Assembly (NCBI GenBank): GCA_030652575.1 | Contig: JAUSQI010000154.1 | Span: 1-64,000 of the forward strand | Origin: Stagnimonas sp. | GTDB lineage: Bacteria; Pseudomonadota; Gammaproteobacteria; Nevskiales; Nevskiaceae | Direction of reading: 5' to 3' | DNA: 64,000 bases | Part shown: piece by piece, positions 47,077 to 54,963 of the stretch | How positions within the stretch are numbered: position 1 is the stretch's first letter | How the letters are laid out: the number at the start of each line of letters is the position of its first letter | The notes under the pieces: generated by a model | What the model saw: only the letters and a program-made list of their open reading frames with translations | Told to the model about the DNA's origin: nothing | Databases searched by the model: none | Program-made: the position numbers and the translations under genes

Positions 47077-47763
47077 ATGCAGAGATCATTTTTCAAGCCA
47101 GCCAGCGGCAGGACATGGGCGGCAGCGGCAGTGCTGCTGTTGACCGCCTTGAGTGTGAGCGCCGCCGACCACGCCGACGCGCCGCGCTCCACCACCGATC
47201 CCGCCAGCGACATCACGGATGTCTTCATCTTCCGTGAAGGCGGCAAGCTGGTCGGCGCGATCTGCTTCGGCGGCACCCCTGCACCCAATCTGCGAGTGGA
47301 TGGCCCGACCGGCCGCTTCGACCCGGATGTGCTCTTCACCTACAACATCGACCTCGACGGCGACGCCCGACCCGAACACGAAATCATCATCCGCTTCGGA
47401 CTCAACAGCAAGGGCGAGTCAGGTGTGCAGTTCGAGGGCATTCCCGGCGCAGGCGCGCAACTTGTCTCAGGGCCGGTGGAGCGGGTGCTGGCCTCACCCA
47501 CGGGCCTGAAGGCTTACGCGGGCTTACGCGACGACCCCTTCTTCTTCGACTTCGAGGGCTTCACTGCCACCATCGGCAGCTTCAACAGCACCGACAAGCC
47601 CAAAGGCAGCCTGTTCTTCAACGCCAGCCGTGATTCCTTCGCACGCCGCAACCTCACCGCCCTTGTGTTCGAGATGGACCCCAGCCTCCTCGTCCCGCGC
47701 GCCGGCAACAGCAACAACCAGCTGATCCGGGTCTGGGCCTCCGGCGACCGGCTGATCAAGTAA
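47077..47763 (+). CDS. DUF4331 protein, N-terminal part
   Basis: A 228-residue exported protein. After the signal peptide (about residue 30) it begins ADHADAPRSTTDPASDITDV, the conserved opening of DUF4331, followed by the strand-rich core (NIDLDGDARPEHEIIIRFGL). Full DUF4331 proteins run about 400-500 residues; this one stops where the family normally continues to the FDRMGxP segment, which is found in the next gene. GGAG at the appropriate distance precedes the next start. Function of DUF4331 is unknown; it recurs near redox and periplasmic genes. Confidence 0.8.
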   Translation: MQRSFFKPASGRTWAAAAVLLLTALSVSAADHADAPRSTTDPASDITDVFIFREGGKLVGAICFGGTPAPNLRVDGPTGRFDPDVLFTYNIDLDGDARPEHEIIIRFGLNSKGESGVQFEGIPGAGAQLVSGPVERVLASPTGLKAYAGLRDDPFFFDFEGFTATIGSFNSTDKPKGSLFFNASRDSFARRNLTALVFEMDPSLLVPRAGNSNNQLIRVWASGDRLIK

Positions 47764-47772
47764 GGAGCCGCC

Positions 47773-48399
47773 ATGAACATCAAATTTCTCATCTCCGGCA
47801 GTCTGGCTGCGTTCGTTCTCGCCGCCTGCGGTGGTGGCGGTGGTGGCAACACCGCCACGCCCGCACCACCCGCACCGCCGCCGGTGGCTGACCCCTTCGT
47901 GTTCCAGACCTTCCCCAAAACCGCCTACGGCCGCTTCGACCGCATGGGCCAGCCGGTGGTCGCCACGGTGTTGTTGCTGACCAAGGACAAGGACCCGTTC
48001 AACGGCAGCGATCCCAATCAGGACGGTGACTACGCCGCCTTGATGACCCAGCGCCTCGAACAGCTGCATGTCGGCCTCGACGAGGCCATCATCGCCAAGG
48101 GCCTAGCGGTCTGCCCCACCGACGTCTGCCTCAGGCAGGTGATCGGCAAGATCATCCCGGACACCTTGCAGTTCGACCTCTCGCAGCCGGATGGCTTCCC
48201 CAACGGGCGGCGCTTCGAGGACCCGACGGTGGATCGCATCCTGTCGATGGCGCTACTGGACCTCACCACGCCCGGCATCTGCGGCAGCGGGCCCTGCACG
48301 GTGCTCTCCTTCGAGCAGCTGCCCAACAACCCGACACGCAACGAGTCGCCGTTTCTGGCGCAGTTCCCCTATATCGCTGCGGCCCATCCGCCACCGTGA
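47773..48399 (+). CDS. Lipoprotein carrying the C-terminal half of a DUF4331 fold
   Basis: A 208-residue lipoprotein (lipobox LAAC, Cys19, followed by a long Gly run and a Pro/Ala linker). The mature part shows FPKTAYGRFDRMGQPVVATV, KDPFNGSDPNQDGDY and FPNGRRFEDPTVDRILSMAL, which resemble the C-terminal half of DUF4331 proteins (RMGxP, DxFN, NGRRxxDxVxD). Nine bases separate it from the gene encoding the N-terminal half, so the fold looks split into a soluble part and a lipid-anchored part. The last base pairs overlap the next GTG start. The family link is by motif memory only. Confidence 0.72.
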   Translation: MNIKFLISGSLAAFVLAACGGGGGGNTATPAPPAPPPVADPFVFQTFPKTAYGRFDRMGQPVVATVLLLTKDKDPFNGSDPNQDGDYAALMTQRLEQLHVGLDEAIIAKGLAVCPTDVCLRQVIGKIIPDTLQFDLSQPDGFPNGRRFEDPTVDRILSMALLDLTTPGICGSGPCTVLSFEQLPNNPTRNESPFLAQFPYIAAAHPPP

Positions 48400-49742
48400 A
48401 GGGCTTGCCGCTGCTGCTGGTCGCAGCACTCGCCACAGCCTGCCAGCAGGCAGCGCCACCAGCGGCAGCGCCCCCTGCAGCACTTGCCGCTCCGGTATCG
48501 GCGCCGAGTTATGCGGACGAGCTGAAAGCCGCCGAACAGGCGGTGCGCGAGGTGCAAGCTGCCATCGCGCGCGGCCCCGTGGTGTGGCCACAGTGGGCCA
48601 ATCTGGCCGGGGCGCAGCGCGCGGCGGCACAGCTCACGGGCGACTACCGCTACTACCTCGAAGCCGAGCAGTCGCTCGCTCAAGCCTTCGCACTTGCCGG
48701 CAAAGGCGGACCTTATCTGGCGCGGGCGCAATTCAATTTCAGCGTGCATCGGCTGACTCGCGTCGAGCCTGATCTCGTACGTGCCAGCGCCGAGAGCGAC
48801 CCGGATGCCACCGCCATCCTCGCCCTGCGTGCCGATCTCGCCTTCTATCACGGGGAATACGACGCGGCGCTCAGCGGCTATCGCCAGGCACTCGAACGCC
48901 GCGAAGACCTGCCCAGTCTCGTGCGCCTCGCGCTCTGGCATGCGCGCATGGGGCATGTGAGCGAGGCACTCGCCCTGCTCGACCGCGCCGAGGCGATCTA
49001 CCACGGCGACTCGCAGCACCCGCGCGCCTTTCTCGCCCTGCAACGCGGGCTGATCGAACTCGATCGTGGCCGCTGGGAGCGCGCACTCGCGCACTACCAG
49101 CACGCGCTGCGGCTGCTGCCGGGCTGGTGGCTGGCAGCCGAACACATCGCGGAAATCCATGCCCTGCAAGGCGATACCGAAGCAGCCCTGCGTGAGTACG
49201 GCGAAGTCATCCAGCAGACCAACCACCCGGAGTTCATGGACGCGATGGCCGAGTTGCTGCGCGCACGCGGCGACGAGACTGCCGCACAAGGCTGGATCAC
49301 CAAAGCGCGCCAGCGCTACGAAGAGCGGCTGGCGACACTGCCGGAAGCCACTTATGGGCATGGGCTGAGTCACTTCCTGCAATTCGGCACACCGGCAGAG
49401 GCACTCGCACTCGCGCGCAAGAACCACGCGCTGCGACCCTATGGAGAGGCGCAAATCCAGCTCGCCGAGGCTCTGCTGCGCGCAGGCGAGGCACGCGAAG
49501 CCGAGCGGCTGATGCGCAGCGCCCTCGCCAGTGGTTGGCGGACTGCCGAGCTGCATGCCATCGCCGCACAAGCCTTTGCCGCCACAGGACAGCGCACAGA
49601 GGCCGCACGGCACAGCGCACAGGCCAGGGCGCTCAACCCCAGAGCGGCCCGGCAGTACGGCCTGCCAGAAGAAGCATCGGCTGCGCAGAGGACGGCGATC
49701 CCCCTAAACTCGCCGCCAACCTCCCATCCGGCACCCCAATGA
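48396..49742 (+). CDS. TPR-repeat lipoprotein
   Basis: A 448-residue lipoprotein (lipobox ATAC, Cys16; Pro/Ala linker after it). The body is a run of helix pairs typical of TPR repeats: DATAILALRADLAFYHGEYD then AALSGYRQALERREDLP; VRLALWHARMGHVSEALALL; AEIHALQGDTEAALREYGEV; LAEALLRAGEAREAERLMRS. TPR lipoproteins usually organise multi-protein complexes, so here it may assemble the cytochrome/DUF4331 components at the outer membrane. It starts with GTG overlapping the previous TGA and ends in an ATGA overlap with the pterin dehydratase gene. Confidence 0.83.
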   Translation: MKGLPLLLVAALATACQQAAPPAAAPPAALAAPVSAPSYADELKAAEQAVREVQAAIARGPVVWPQWANLAGAQRAAAQLTGDYRYYLEAEQSLAQAFALAGKGGPYLARAQFNFSVHRLTRVEPDLVRASAESDPDATAILALRADLAFYHGEYDAALSGYRQALERREDLPSLVRLALWHARMGHVSEALALLDRAEAIYHGDSQHPRAFLALQRGLIELDRGRWERALAHYQHALRLLPGWWLAAEHIAEIHALQGDTEAALREYGEVIQQTNHPEFMDAMAELLRARGDETAAQGWITKARQRYEERLATLPEATYGHGLSHFLQFGTPAEALALARKNHALRPYGEAQIQLAEALLRAGEAREAERLMRSALASGWRTAELHAIAAQAFAATGQRTEAARHSAQARALNPRAARQYGLPEEASAAQRTAIPLNSPPTSHPAPQ

Positions 49743-50077
49743 CCAAGCTCACTGAGAAACGCTGCATCCCCTGTGAGGGCAATACCCCGCCGCTGCCTGC
49801 TGCCGAAGCTAAAACGCTGAAAAACGAACTTCGCAGCGAGTGGGCGTTTGCCGACGAGGGCAGAAAGCTGGTGGCCACTTTCCAGTTCAAGAACTACTAC
49901 CACACCACCGCCTTCGTGAACGCCGCGATCTACATCGCCCATCGCGAAGACCATCATCCCGACATCAGCTTTGGCTACAAGACGGTGTCGATGACCTGGT
50001 GGACGCACACCGCCAATGGCCTGACCGAAAACGATTTCATCTGCGCGGCCAAGGTCGACGTGCTTCTCAACAAATAA
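49739..50077 (+). CDS. phhB: Pterin-4a-carbinolamine dehydratase
   Basis: A 112-residue protein of the PCD/DCoH family, which dehydrates 4a-hydroxy-tetrahydropterin after aromatic hydroxylation. The active-site block is HREDHHPDISFGYKTVSMTW, with the His-His-Pro signature and the following WTH. Length is normal. Overlap with the TPR gene (ATGA) means translation is coupled to the cytochrome cluster, with no phenylalanine hydroxylase nearby. It could recycle pterin for an enzyme elsewhere or support a molybdopterin- or pterin-linked step; neither is shown. Confidence 0.93.
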   Translation: MTKLTEKRCIPCEGNTPPLPAAEAKTLKNELRSEWAFADEGRKLVATFQFKNYYHTTAFVNAAIYIAHREDHHPDISFGYKTVSMTWWTHTANGLTENDFICAAKVDVLLNK

Positions 50078-50268
50078 TTCACAAGACGGCGTCTTGGCCG
50101 CACAAATGTGGCGGTTGATGAAACTTTCAGGTCACCAGAAAACAGAGTGCCGCGTTTGGAGATCGGCACGCTGATTGCTTGGCGTGCTCAATCCGATTCC
50201 TGCGATGGACCGCTTGGGAGTCTCTTAGTCACCATCGACGCTCACGCGCCGGTATTCCAGGCCATCGC

Positions 50269-53200
50269 ATGAAATCCAATCTATCCCTGTTCCGCCGTCC
50301 GCTGGCGGTCTTCGCCGTGGTGCTCGCTGCGCTGAGCGGACCGGCGCACGCGCTCATCGAACTCAACGACAAGCCTGTCAACAACGGCAATGCCGACTAC
50401 CGTCCCGGCAAGCTGCTGCCCACGGCGCTGCAACTGGCGGCCGTAAAGAGCCTGGGTGCGGAGGCCAACTGGAACCGGTTCGGCACCATCCACTCGATGG
50501 TCAAGCATGGCGGCTATCTCGCCACCGGCCTCAGCGGCACGCCGGAGCAGCAGGCGCGCGCCTTCGTCAAGGCCAATGCGGCGCTGTTCAAGCTCGCTCC
50601 CAGCTCGGTGGATTCGCTGGAACTCGTCAATGAGGGCATTACCCCCAACAATCCGGGCCGCGCGGTGTTGCTGCGCCAGAAGTTCGGCGACCTCACCCCG
50701 ACCCACGATGGCCTCATCACCGTCGGCGTCGTCGATGGCAAGGTGTATTACGTGTCGTCCTCTTCCGCCGGCGATCAGCCCCCGGCCGGTGCCGCCACGC
50801 TCACGCCGCTGGCAGCCTGGATGATCGCCGCCGCCGATGTGAAGCGCGCCGTCACGCTCGACAAGGTCGTCAATCAGTTCGACATGACCGGCAAGCTTGG
50901 CTGGCATGTGATGAACGTGAAGGGCTTCAACCAGCCACAGCGCGCGCGCCTGAGCGCCCTGCCCATGCCCAACGGCGGCGTGCGCCAGGTGTTCGAGACC
51001 ATCGTGCTCAACAGCAACGGCGGCGATGTGATCGGCATCGTGCACTTCATCGACGCGCAGACCGGCCAGGTGCTGCGCCGCGAGAATCGCGTCAACTGGC
51101 AGTCCGCGCCCACGGCCTCGACTTTCCAGGGTGCCTTCCCGGATGCCGCCAGCTGCGGCCCGCGCTATGACGTGACCGTGCCTGCTGCGCAGTCGCAGAT
51201 CGTGGTGGTGGCTGCCGCCGCACAGCCGGCCAACGACATCTTCATCAACCTCTACTACACCGGCGTGCTGGTGGCCTCCAACGACCTGCTGACCAGCCCC
51301 GAGACGTTGATGTATGCACCCACCGGCGGCCTGCCGCCCGGCGTCTATTCGGCCGAGGTCTGCCCCTTCGGCGGCACGGCGCTGCCGCCCTTCAACTACG
51401 CCGGCACGCTCGTCTATACCGATGCCGCCGGTGCCTCGGCGGCCGTCACGCTGCCCACCTGGAGCACCTTCGGCGCCTACCCGCTGCCGGACTTCAGCGG
51501 CATCGATAACCGCATCAAGATGTGCTGGGGCCAGGGCGCGGGTTGTGACCTCGACACCAGCAACCTCGCCTCGCGCGCGCCCTGGGACGTGCTGATCGCC
51601 GCCACGCAGGTGTCGACGATGACGACCATCGGCAACAACGCCATCACCGCCGAAGCCTGGGGCAGCCCGCTGACCCCGGCCGAGATGTACCGCCCGGTGT
51701 CGCCGACGCGCCAGTACATTTTCCCCTTCGAGAACAAGTGGAATGCCAGCAAGTGCGACCCCACCAACCTGGTGCCGACGGGCAATGACATCGACGCGGC
51801 GGTGACGGACCTGTTCGTCAAGCACAACCGCATGCACGATTTCTCGTACTTCCTCGGCTTTACCGAGCGCAACTACAACCTGCAGCAGAACAACTTCGGC
51901 CTGACCGACGTCACCCGCGAGAACGACCCCGAAATCGGCAACGTGCAGGCGGGCGCGCTCTCGGGCAGCCCCGGTTCGCCCACGTTCTACGTCGCGCCCG
52001 GCCGCGACAACGCCAACCAGATCGCACTGATGGATGGCGTGCCCGGCATCACCAACCAGTACCTGTTCCAGTCGCTCGGCGGTGCCTTGTATGCACCCTG
52101 CGCCGACGGTGACCTCGATCAGGGCATCGTCGGCCACGAGTACACCCACGCCATCAGCAACCGCATGATCGGCGGGCCGGATTCAAGCATTGGCGGCGAA
52201 CAGGGTGGTTCGATGGGCGAGGCCTGGAGCGACCAGGTGGCCGGCGAATACCTCATCTCCAGTGGCTTCTCGCCGATCCAGAACGAGTCGGCGACGGCGA
52301 TCGGTCTCTACGCCACGGGCAACCTCAAGGTCGCGATCCGCGACTACGCGCTGGACAACAACCCGCTCAACTACAGCAACATGGGCTTCGACACGCCGGG
52401 GCCTGAAGTGCACAGCGATGGCGAAATCTGGAACGCCGTGAACTGGGACATCCGCACCGCCTTGCAGGCCAAGTACAACAGCACCTTCCCCGCCACCGAC
52501 ATGCAGCGCCAGAAGGATTGCGCCAACGGCAAATACGCCGCCGACGCCTGCCCCGGCAACCGCCGCTGGGTGCAGCTGATGTTCGACAGCTTCCTGCTGA
52601 TGCCCGCCGCGCCCTCGATGCTCGATGCGCGCGACGCCATGCTGGCGGCGGACGTGGCCCGCTTCGGCGGTGCCAACCAGAAGGAACTCTGGGATGCCTT
52701 TGCCAAGCGCGGCATGGGCAAGGACGCTTACACCAACGGCAGCGACGACGTGACGCCGGTGGGCCAGTTCGAGTCGCCGCTGTCGGCACCGGCCACGGTC
52801 ACCTTCAAGGTGCTGGCGGGCGACGAAAGCAGCACCGCCATCAGCACCGCCAAGATCTACATCGGCCAGTACGAGGCGCGTTCGCGTCCCGTTGCCGACA
52901 CCGACCCGGCGACGGTGGTGGATGCGACCGACGACAACAGCCGTCGCGCCACGCTCAACCTGGCAGATACCGCGAAGCTGGTGCCCGGCACCTACGACCT
53001 CGTCATCGGCGCACCCGGCTACGGTCTGCATCGCTTCCGGCAGACGTTTGCCGCCGGCAGCAGCACCGCGACCTTCACGCTGCCCACCAACTACGCCTCG
53101 CTCACCAAGGGCGCGGTGGTGCTGACCAGTGCAACCGTGCAGGCCAACATCGACGGCAAGGACACGCTGATCGACGATACCGAAGGCACTGGTGTGCGCA

Positions 53201-53919
53201 TCGGTGATGCCGGTCTGGTCGAAGGCGCGTATGCCATCGTGCAGCTGGCGGGCGGTGCGAAGAGTGTCTCCAGCCTGCATCTCTCGACGGCCGCGGGCCC
53301 CACCAATCCGGGCCGCTTCACGGGCATCCGCAAGTTTGAAGTGCGCACCTGTAACGGCACCTGTGCCGATGCGGCCACCGACTTCAGCAACATCGTCTAC
53401 ACCAGCAGCGACGACGCCTTCCCCGGCGTGCTGATCCGCCCGGTGCAGCCGGATTTGATCTTCCGCAGCTTCGACTTCCCCGCCGTCACCGCGACCCATG
53501 TGATGGTGCGGGTGCTCACCACCCAGTGCACGGGCCAACCGCTGTACCACGGCGACCAGGACAACGATCCGCTCGTGAATGCCGACTGCCCGACCTTCGT
53601 GCCGCCGATCAACTCGGTGATCAGCACCAATATCGTGTTCGAGCCGGGCATTCCCGCGCTGCCGACCGCACCGGGTTCGGTGGCACGCGCGACCGACATC
53701 CAGGTGTTCGGCAGCAAGGCGGCCAGCAGCGGCGGCACTCTCATGCCCGGCCCCGGCCCGGCGCCGAGCGATCCGGTCGGCTCCATCGGTGGCGGCAGCA
53801 TCCCGGGCAGCGTTACTGAAACCGGCGGTCGCTTCGGCGGCGCGCTGGGTCTGGGCCTGCTGCTGCCGCTGCTGTTCGGCTTGGGGCGTCGCCGCTTCAA
53901 GGCCGTGCGCGGCGTCTAA
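50269..53919 (+). CDS. Secreted M36 (fungalysin-type) metalloprotease, second paralogue
   Basis: A 1,216-residue paralogue of the protease at 28016, with the same layout: signal peptide ending SGPAHA, an N-terminal propeptide, zinc site HEYTH at 623-627 and third ligand Glu651 in GEAWSD, a regulatory-like Ig domain, and a C-terminal region ending RFGGALGLGLLLPLLFGLGR plus a basic tail (GlyGly-CTERM type). Its third-position GC is clearly higher than that of its paralogue. The 191 bases upstream hold a small hairpin (CAAGAC-GGC-GTCTTG, 50082-50096) and nothing else I recognise. The Met at 50269 starts the signal peptide. Confidence 0.92.
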   Translation: MKSNLSLFRRPLAVFAVVLAALSGPAHALIELNDKPVNNGNADYRPGKLLPTALQLAAVKSLGAEANWNRFGTIHSMVKHGGYLATGLSGTPEQQARAFVKANAALFKLAPSSVDSLELVNEGITPNNPGRAVLLRQKFGDLTPTHDGLITVGVVDGKVYYVSSSSAGDQPPAGAATLTPLAAWMIAAADVKRAVTLDKVVNQFDMTGKLGWHVMNVKGFNQPQRARLSALPMPNGGVRQVFETIVLNSNGGDVIGIVHFIDAQTGQVLRRENRVNWQSAPTASTFQGAFPDAASCGPRYDVTVPAAQSQIVVVAAAAQPANDIFINLYYTGVLVASNDLLTSPETLMYAPTGGLPPGVYSAEVCPFGGTALPPFNYAGTLVYTDAAGASAAVTLPTWSTFGAYPLPDFSGIDNRIKMCWGQGAGCDLDTSNLASRAPWDVLIAATQVSTMTTIGNNAITAEAWGSPLTPAEMYRPVSPTRQYIFPFENKWNASKCDPTNLVPTGNDIDAAVTDLFVKHNRMHDFSYFLGFTERNYNLQQNNFGLTDVTRENDPEIGNVQAGALSGSPGSPTFYVAPGRDNANQIALMDGVPGITNQYLFQSLGGALYAPCADGDLDQGIVGHEYTHAISNRMIGGPDSSIGGEQGGSMGEAWSDQVAGEYLISSGFSPIQNESATAIGLYATGNLKVAIRDYALDNNPLNYSNMGFDTPGPEVHSDGEIWNAVNWDIRTALQAKYNSTFPATDMQRQKDCANGKYAADACPGNRRWVQLMFDSFLLMPAAPSMLDARDAMLAADVARFGGANQKELWDAFAKRGMGKDAYTNGSDDVTPVGQFESPLSAPATVTFKVLAGDESSTAISTAKIYIGQYEARSRPVADTDPATVVDATDDNSRRATLNLADTAKLVPGTYDLVIGAPGYGLHRFRQTFAAGSSTATFTLPTNYASLTKGAVVLTSATVQANIDGKDTLIDDTEGTGVRIGDAGLVEGAYAIVQLAGGAKSVSSLHLSTAAGPTNPGRFTGIRKFEVRTCNGTCADAATDFSNIVYTSSDDAFPGVLIRPVQPDLIFRSFDFPAVTATHVMVRVLTTQCTGQPLYHGDQDNDPLVNADCPTFVPPINSVISTNIVFEPGIPALPTAPGSVARATDIQVFGSKAASSGGTLMPGPGPAPSDPVGSIGGGSIPGSVTETGGRFGGALGLGLLLPLLFGLGRRRFKAVRGV

Positions 53920-53928
53920 GGCTTCAAC

Positions 53929-53967
53929 AAAAAGCCGGGACGTGTTCGACACGCCCCGGCTTTTTTG
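53929..53967 (+). terminator. Intrinsic terminator after the second M36 gene
   Basis: Stem AAAAAGCCGGG-A-CGTGT with complement ACACG-C-CCCGGCTTTTT, one internal A/C mismatch and a 3-base loop (TCG), followed by a T-run at 53961-53966. The 5' A-run makes it potentially bidirectional for the convergent recR gene. Confidence 0.93.
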
Positions 53968-53984
53968 TGCCCGATGATTTTTCG

Positions 53985-54584
53985 CTACAACAGTTGTCGC
54001 CCTGCGAAAGCATGGTTGAGCGTGCCGCCATCAACGTATTCCAGCTCGCCGCCCATCGGCACACCGTGGGCGATGCGGGTGACTTTCACGCTTCTCGCCT
54101 TGGCAAGTTCGGCGATGTAGTGGGCCGTTGCCTCACCCTCCACCGTCGGGTTGGTGGCGATGATGAGCTCGCGCACGTCGCCCGCTGAAAGCTGCTCGAT
54201 CAGGCGCGGCAGGCCCAGCTGCTCGGGGCCGATGCCGTCGAGCGGCGAGAGCCGGCCCATCAGCACGAAGTAACGGCCGCGATAGCCGGTGCCACCCTCG
54301 ATGGCGAGCAGATCGGCCGGGTTTTCGACCACGCAGAGCTGGCCGGTGTCGTCACGCCGCACGGTGCAGAAGCCGCAGTGATCCGGCTCGCAGAACATGC
54401 GGGTTTTCGGGCACTGGTTGATGCCCTCCATTGCCTCGCTGACGCTGCGCGCGAGAAAGGCCGCGCCCTCGCGGTCGCGCTGCAAGAGATGCAGCGCCAT
54501 GCGCTGCGCCGACTTGGGCCCGACACCCGGCAGGCGGCGCAGCGCGTCGATCAGGCGGGTGAGTTTGGGGGAGTAGCTCGACAC
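53985..54584 (-). CDS. recR: Recombination mediator RecR
   Basis: A 199-residue RecR, which with RecO loads RecA on SSB-coated DNA. N-terminal helix-hairpin-helix ([20 protein letters not shown]), a Cys cluster, then a Toprim domain ([29 protein letters not shown]) and the C-terminal [16 protein letters not shown]. The Cys cluster is unusual: C58-P-K-T61 ... C65 ... C70-G-F-C73, whereas RecR normally has CxxC twice. The second ligand has become Thr and a Cys appears four residues later. Part of the usual dnaX-ybaB-recR set. Confidence 0.96.
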   Translation of the reverse strand: MSSYSPKLTRLIDALRRLPGVGPKSAQRMALHLLQRDREGAAFLARSVSEAMEGINQCPKTRMFCEPDHCGFCTVRRDDTGQLCVVENPADLLAIEGGTGYRGRYFVLMGRLSPLDGIGPEQLGLPRLIEQLSAGDVRELIIATNPTVEGEATAHYIAELAKARSVKVTRIAHGVPMGGELEYVDGGTLNHAFAGRQLL

Positions 54585-54590
54585 CGTGGC

Positions 54591-54920
54591 TTAGATCAAG
54601 CCACCGAGATTCATGCCAGGAGGCAGCTGCATACCGGCGGTCGCGCCGGCCATCTTGGCAGCACTCGCGGTCTCAATCTTTTGCGCCGCATCGTTGATGG
54701 CCGCGGCGATCAGGTCTTCGAGAAACTCCTTGTCCTCGGTCAGCGCATCGGCACTGATTTCGACCTTCTTCGCCTGGTGCTTGCCGGTGAGCGTGACCTT
54801 GACCATGCCCGCGCCGGACTCGCCGGTGACTTCCATCCGGGCGACTTCATCCTGCAGGCGTTTGACGTTCTCCTGCATCTTCTGGGCTTGGGCGAGGATC
54901 TGTTGCATGGGGCCTTTCAT
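54591..54920 (-). CDS. ybaB: YbaB/EbfC nucleoid-associated protein
   Basis: A 109-residue small DNA-binding dimer. Diagnostic segments: MKGPMQQILAQAQKMQENVK at the start, GESGAGMVKVTLTGKHQAKK in the middle, and LEDLIAAAINDAAQKIE; the C-terminus is Gly/Met-rich (MQLPPGMNLGGLI). Its place between dnaX (43 bases upstream) and recR (6 bases downstream) is the standard bacterial arrangement, and the three are probably co-transcribed. Confidence 0.96.
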   Translation of the reverse strand: MKGPMQQILAQAQKMQENVKRLQDEVARMEVTGESGAGMVKVTLTGKHQAKKVEISADALTEDKEFLEDLIAAAINDAAQKIETASAAKMAGATAGMQLPPGMNLGGLI

Positions 54921-54963
54921 GGGCGCTCCTTATTGATTGAATGAGGTTGGTTGACGCGAAGCG

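Noticed and set aside
47077-48399. Split DUF4331 caused by a sequencing frameshift
   Set aside because: The second gene begins with a complete lipoprotein signal peptide and Gly-rich linker after a proper stop and gap, so two separate genes are the better reading.
32842-50077. Calling the cluster MtrCAB, Pio or a nitrite/hydroxylamine reductase system
   Set aside because: Heme counts, domain fusions (cNMP, FHA, LVIVD, GlcG) and the barrel do not match those systems, and no catalytic lysine-ligated CxxCK heme is seen.
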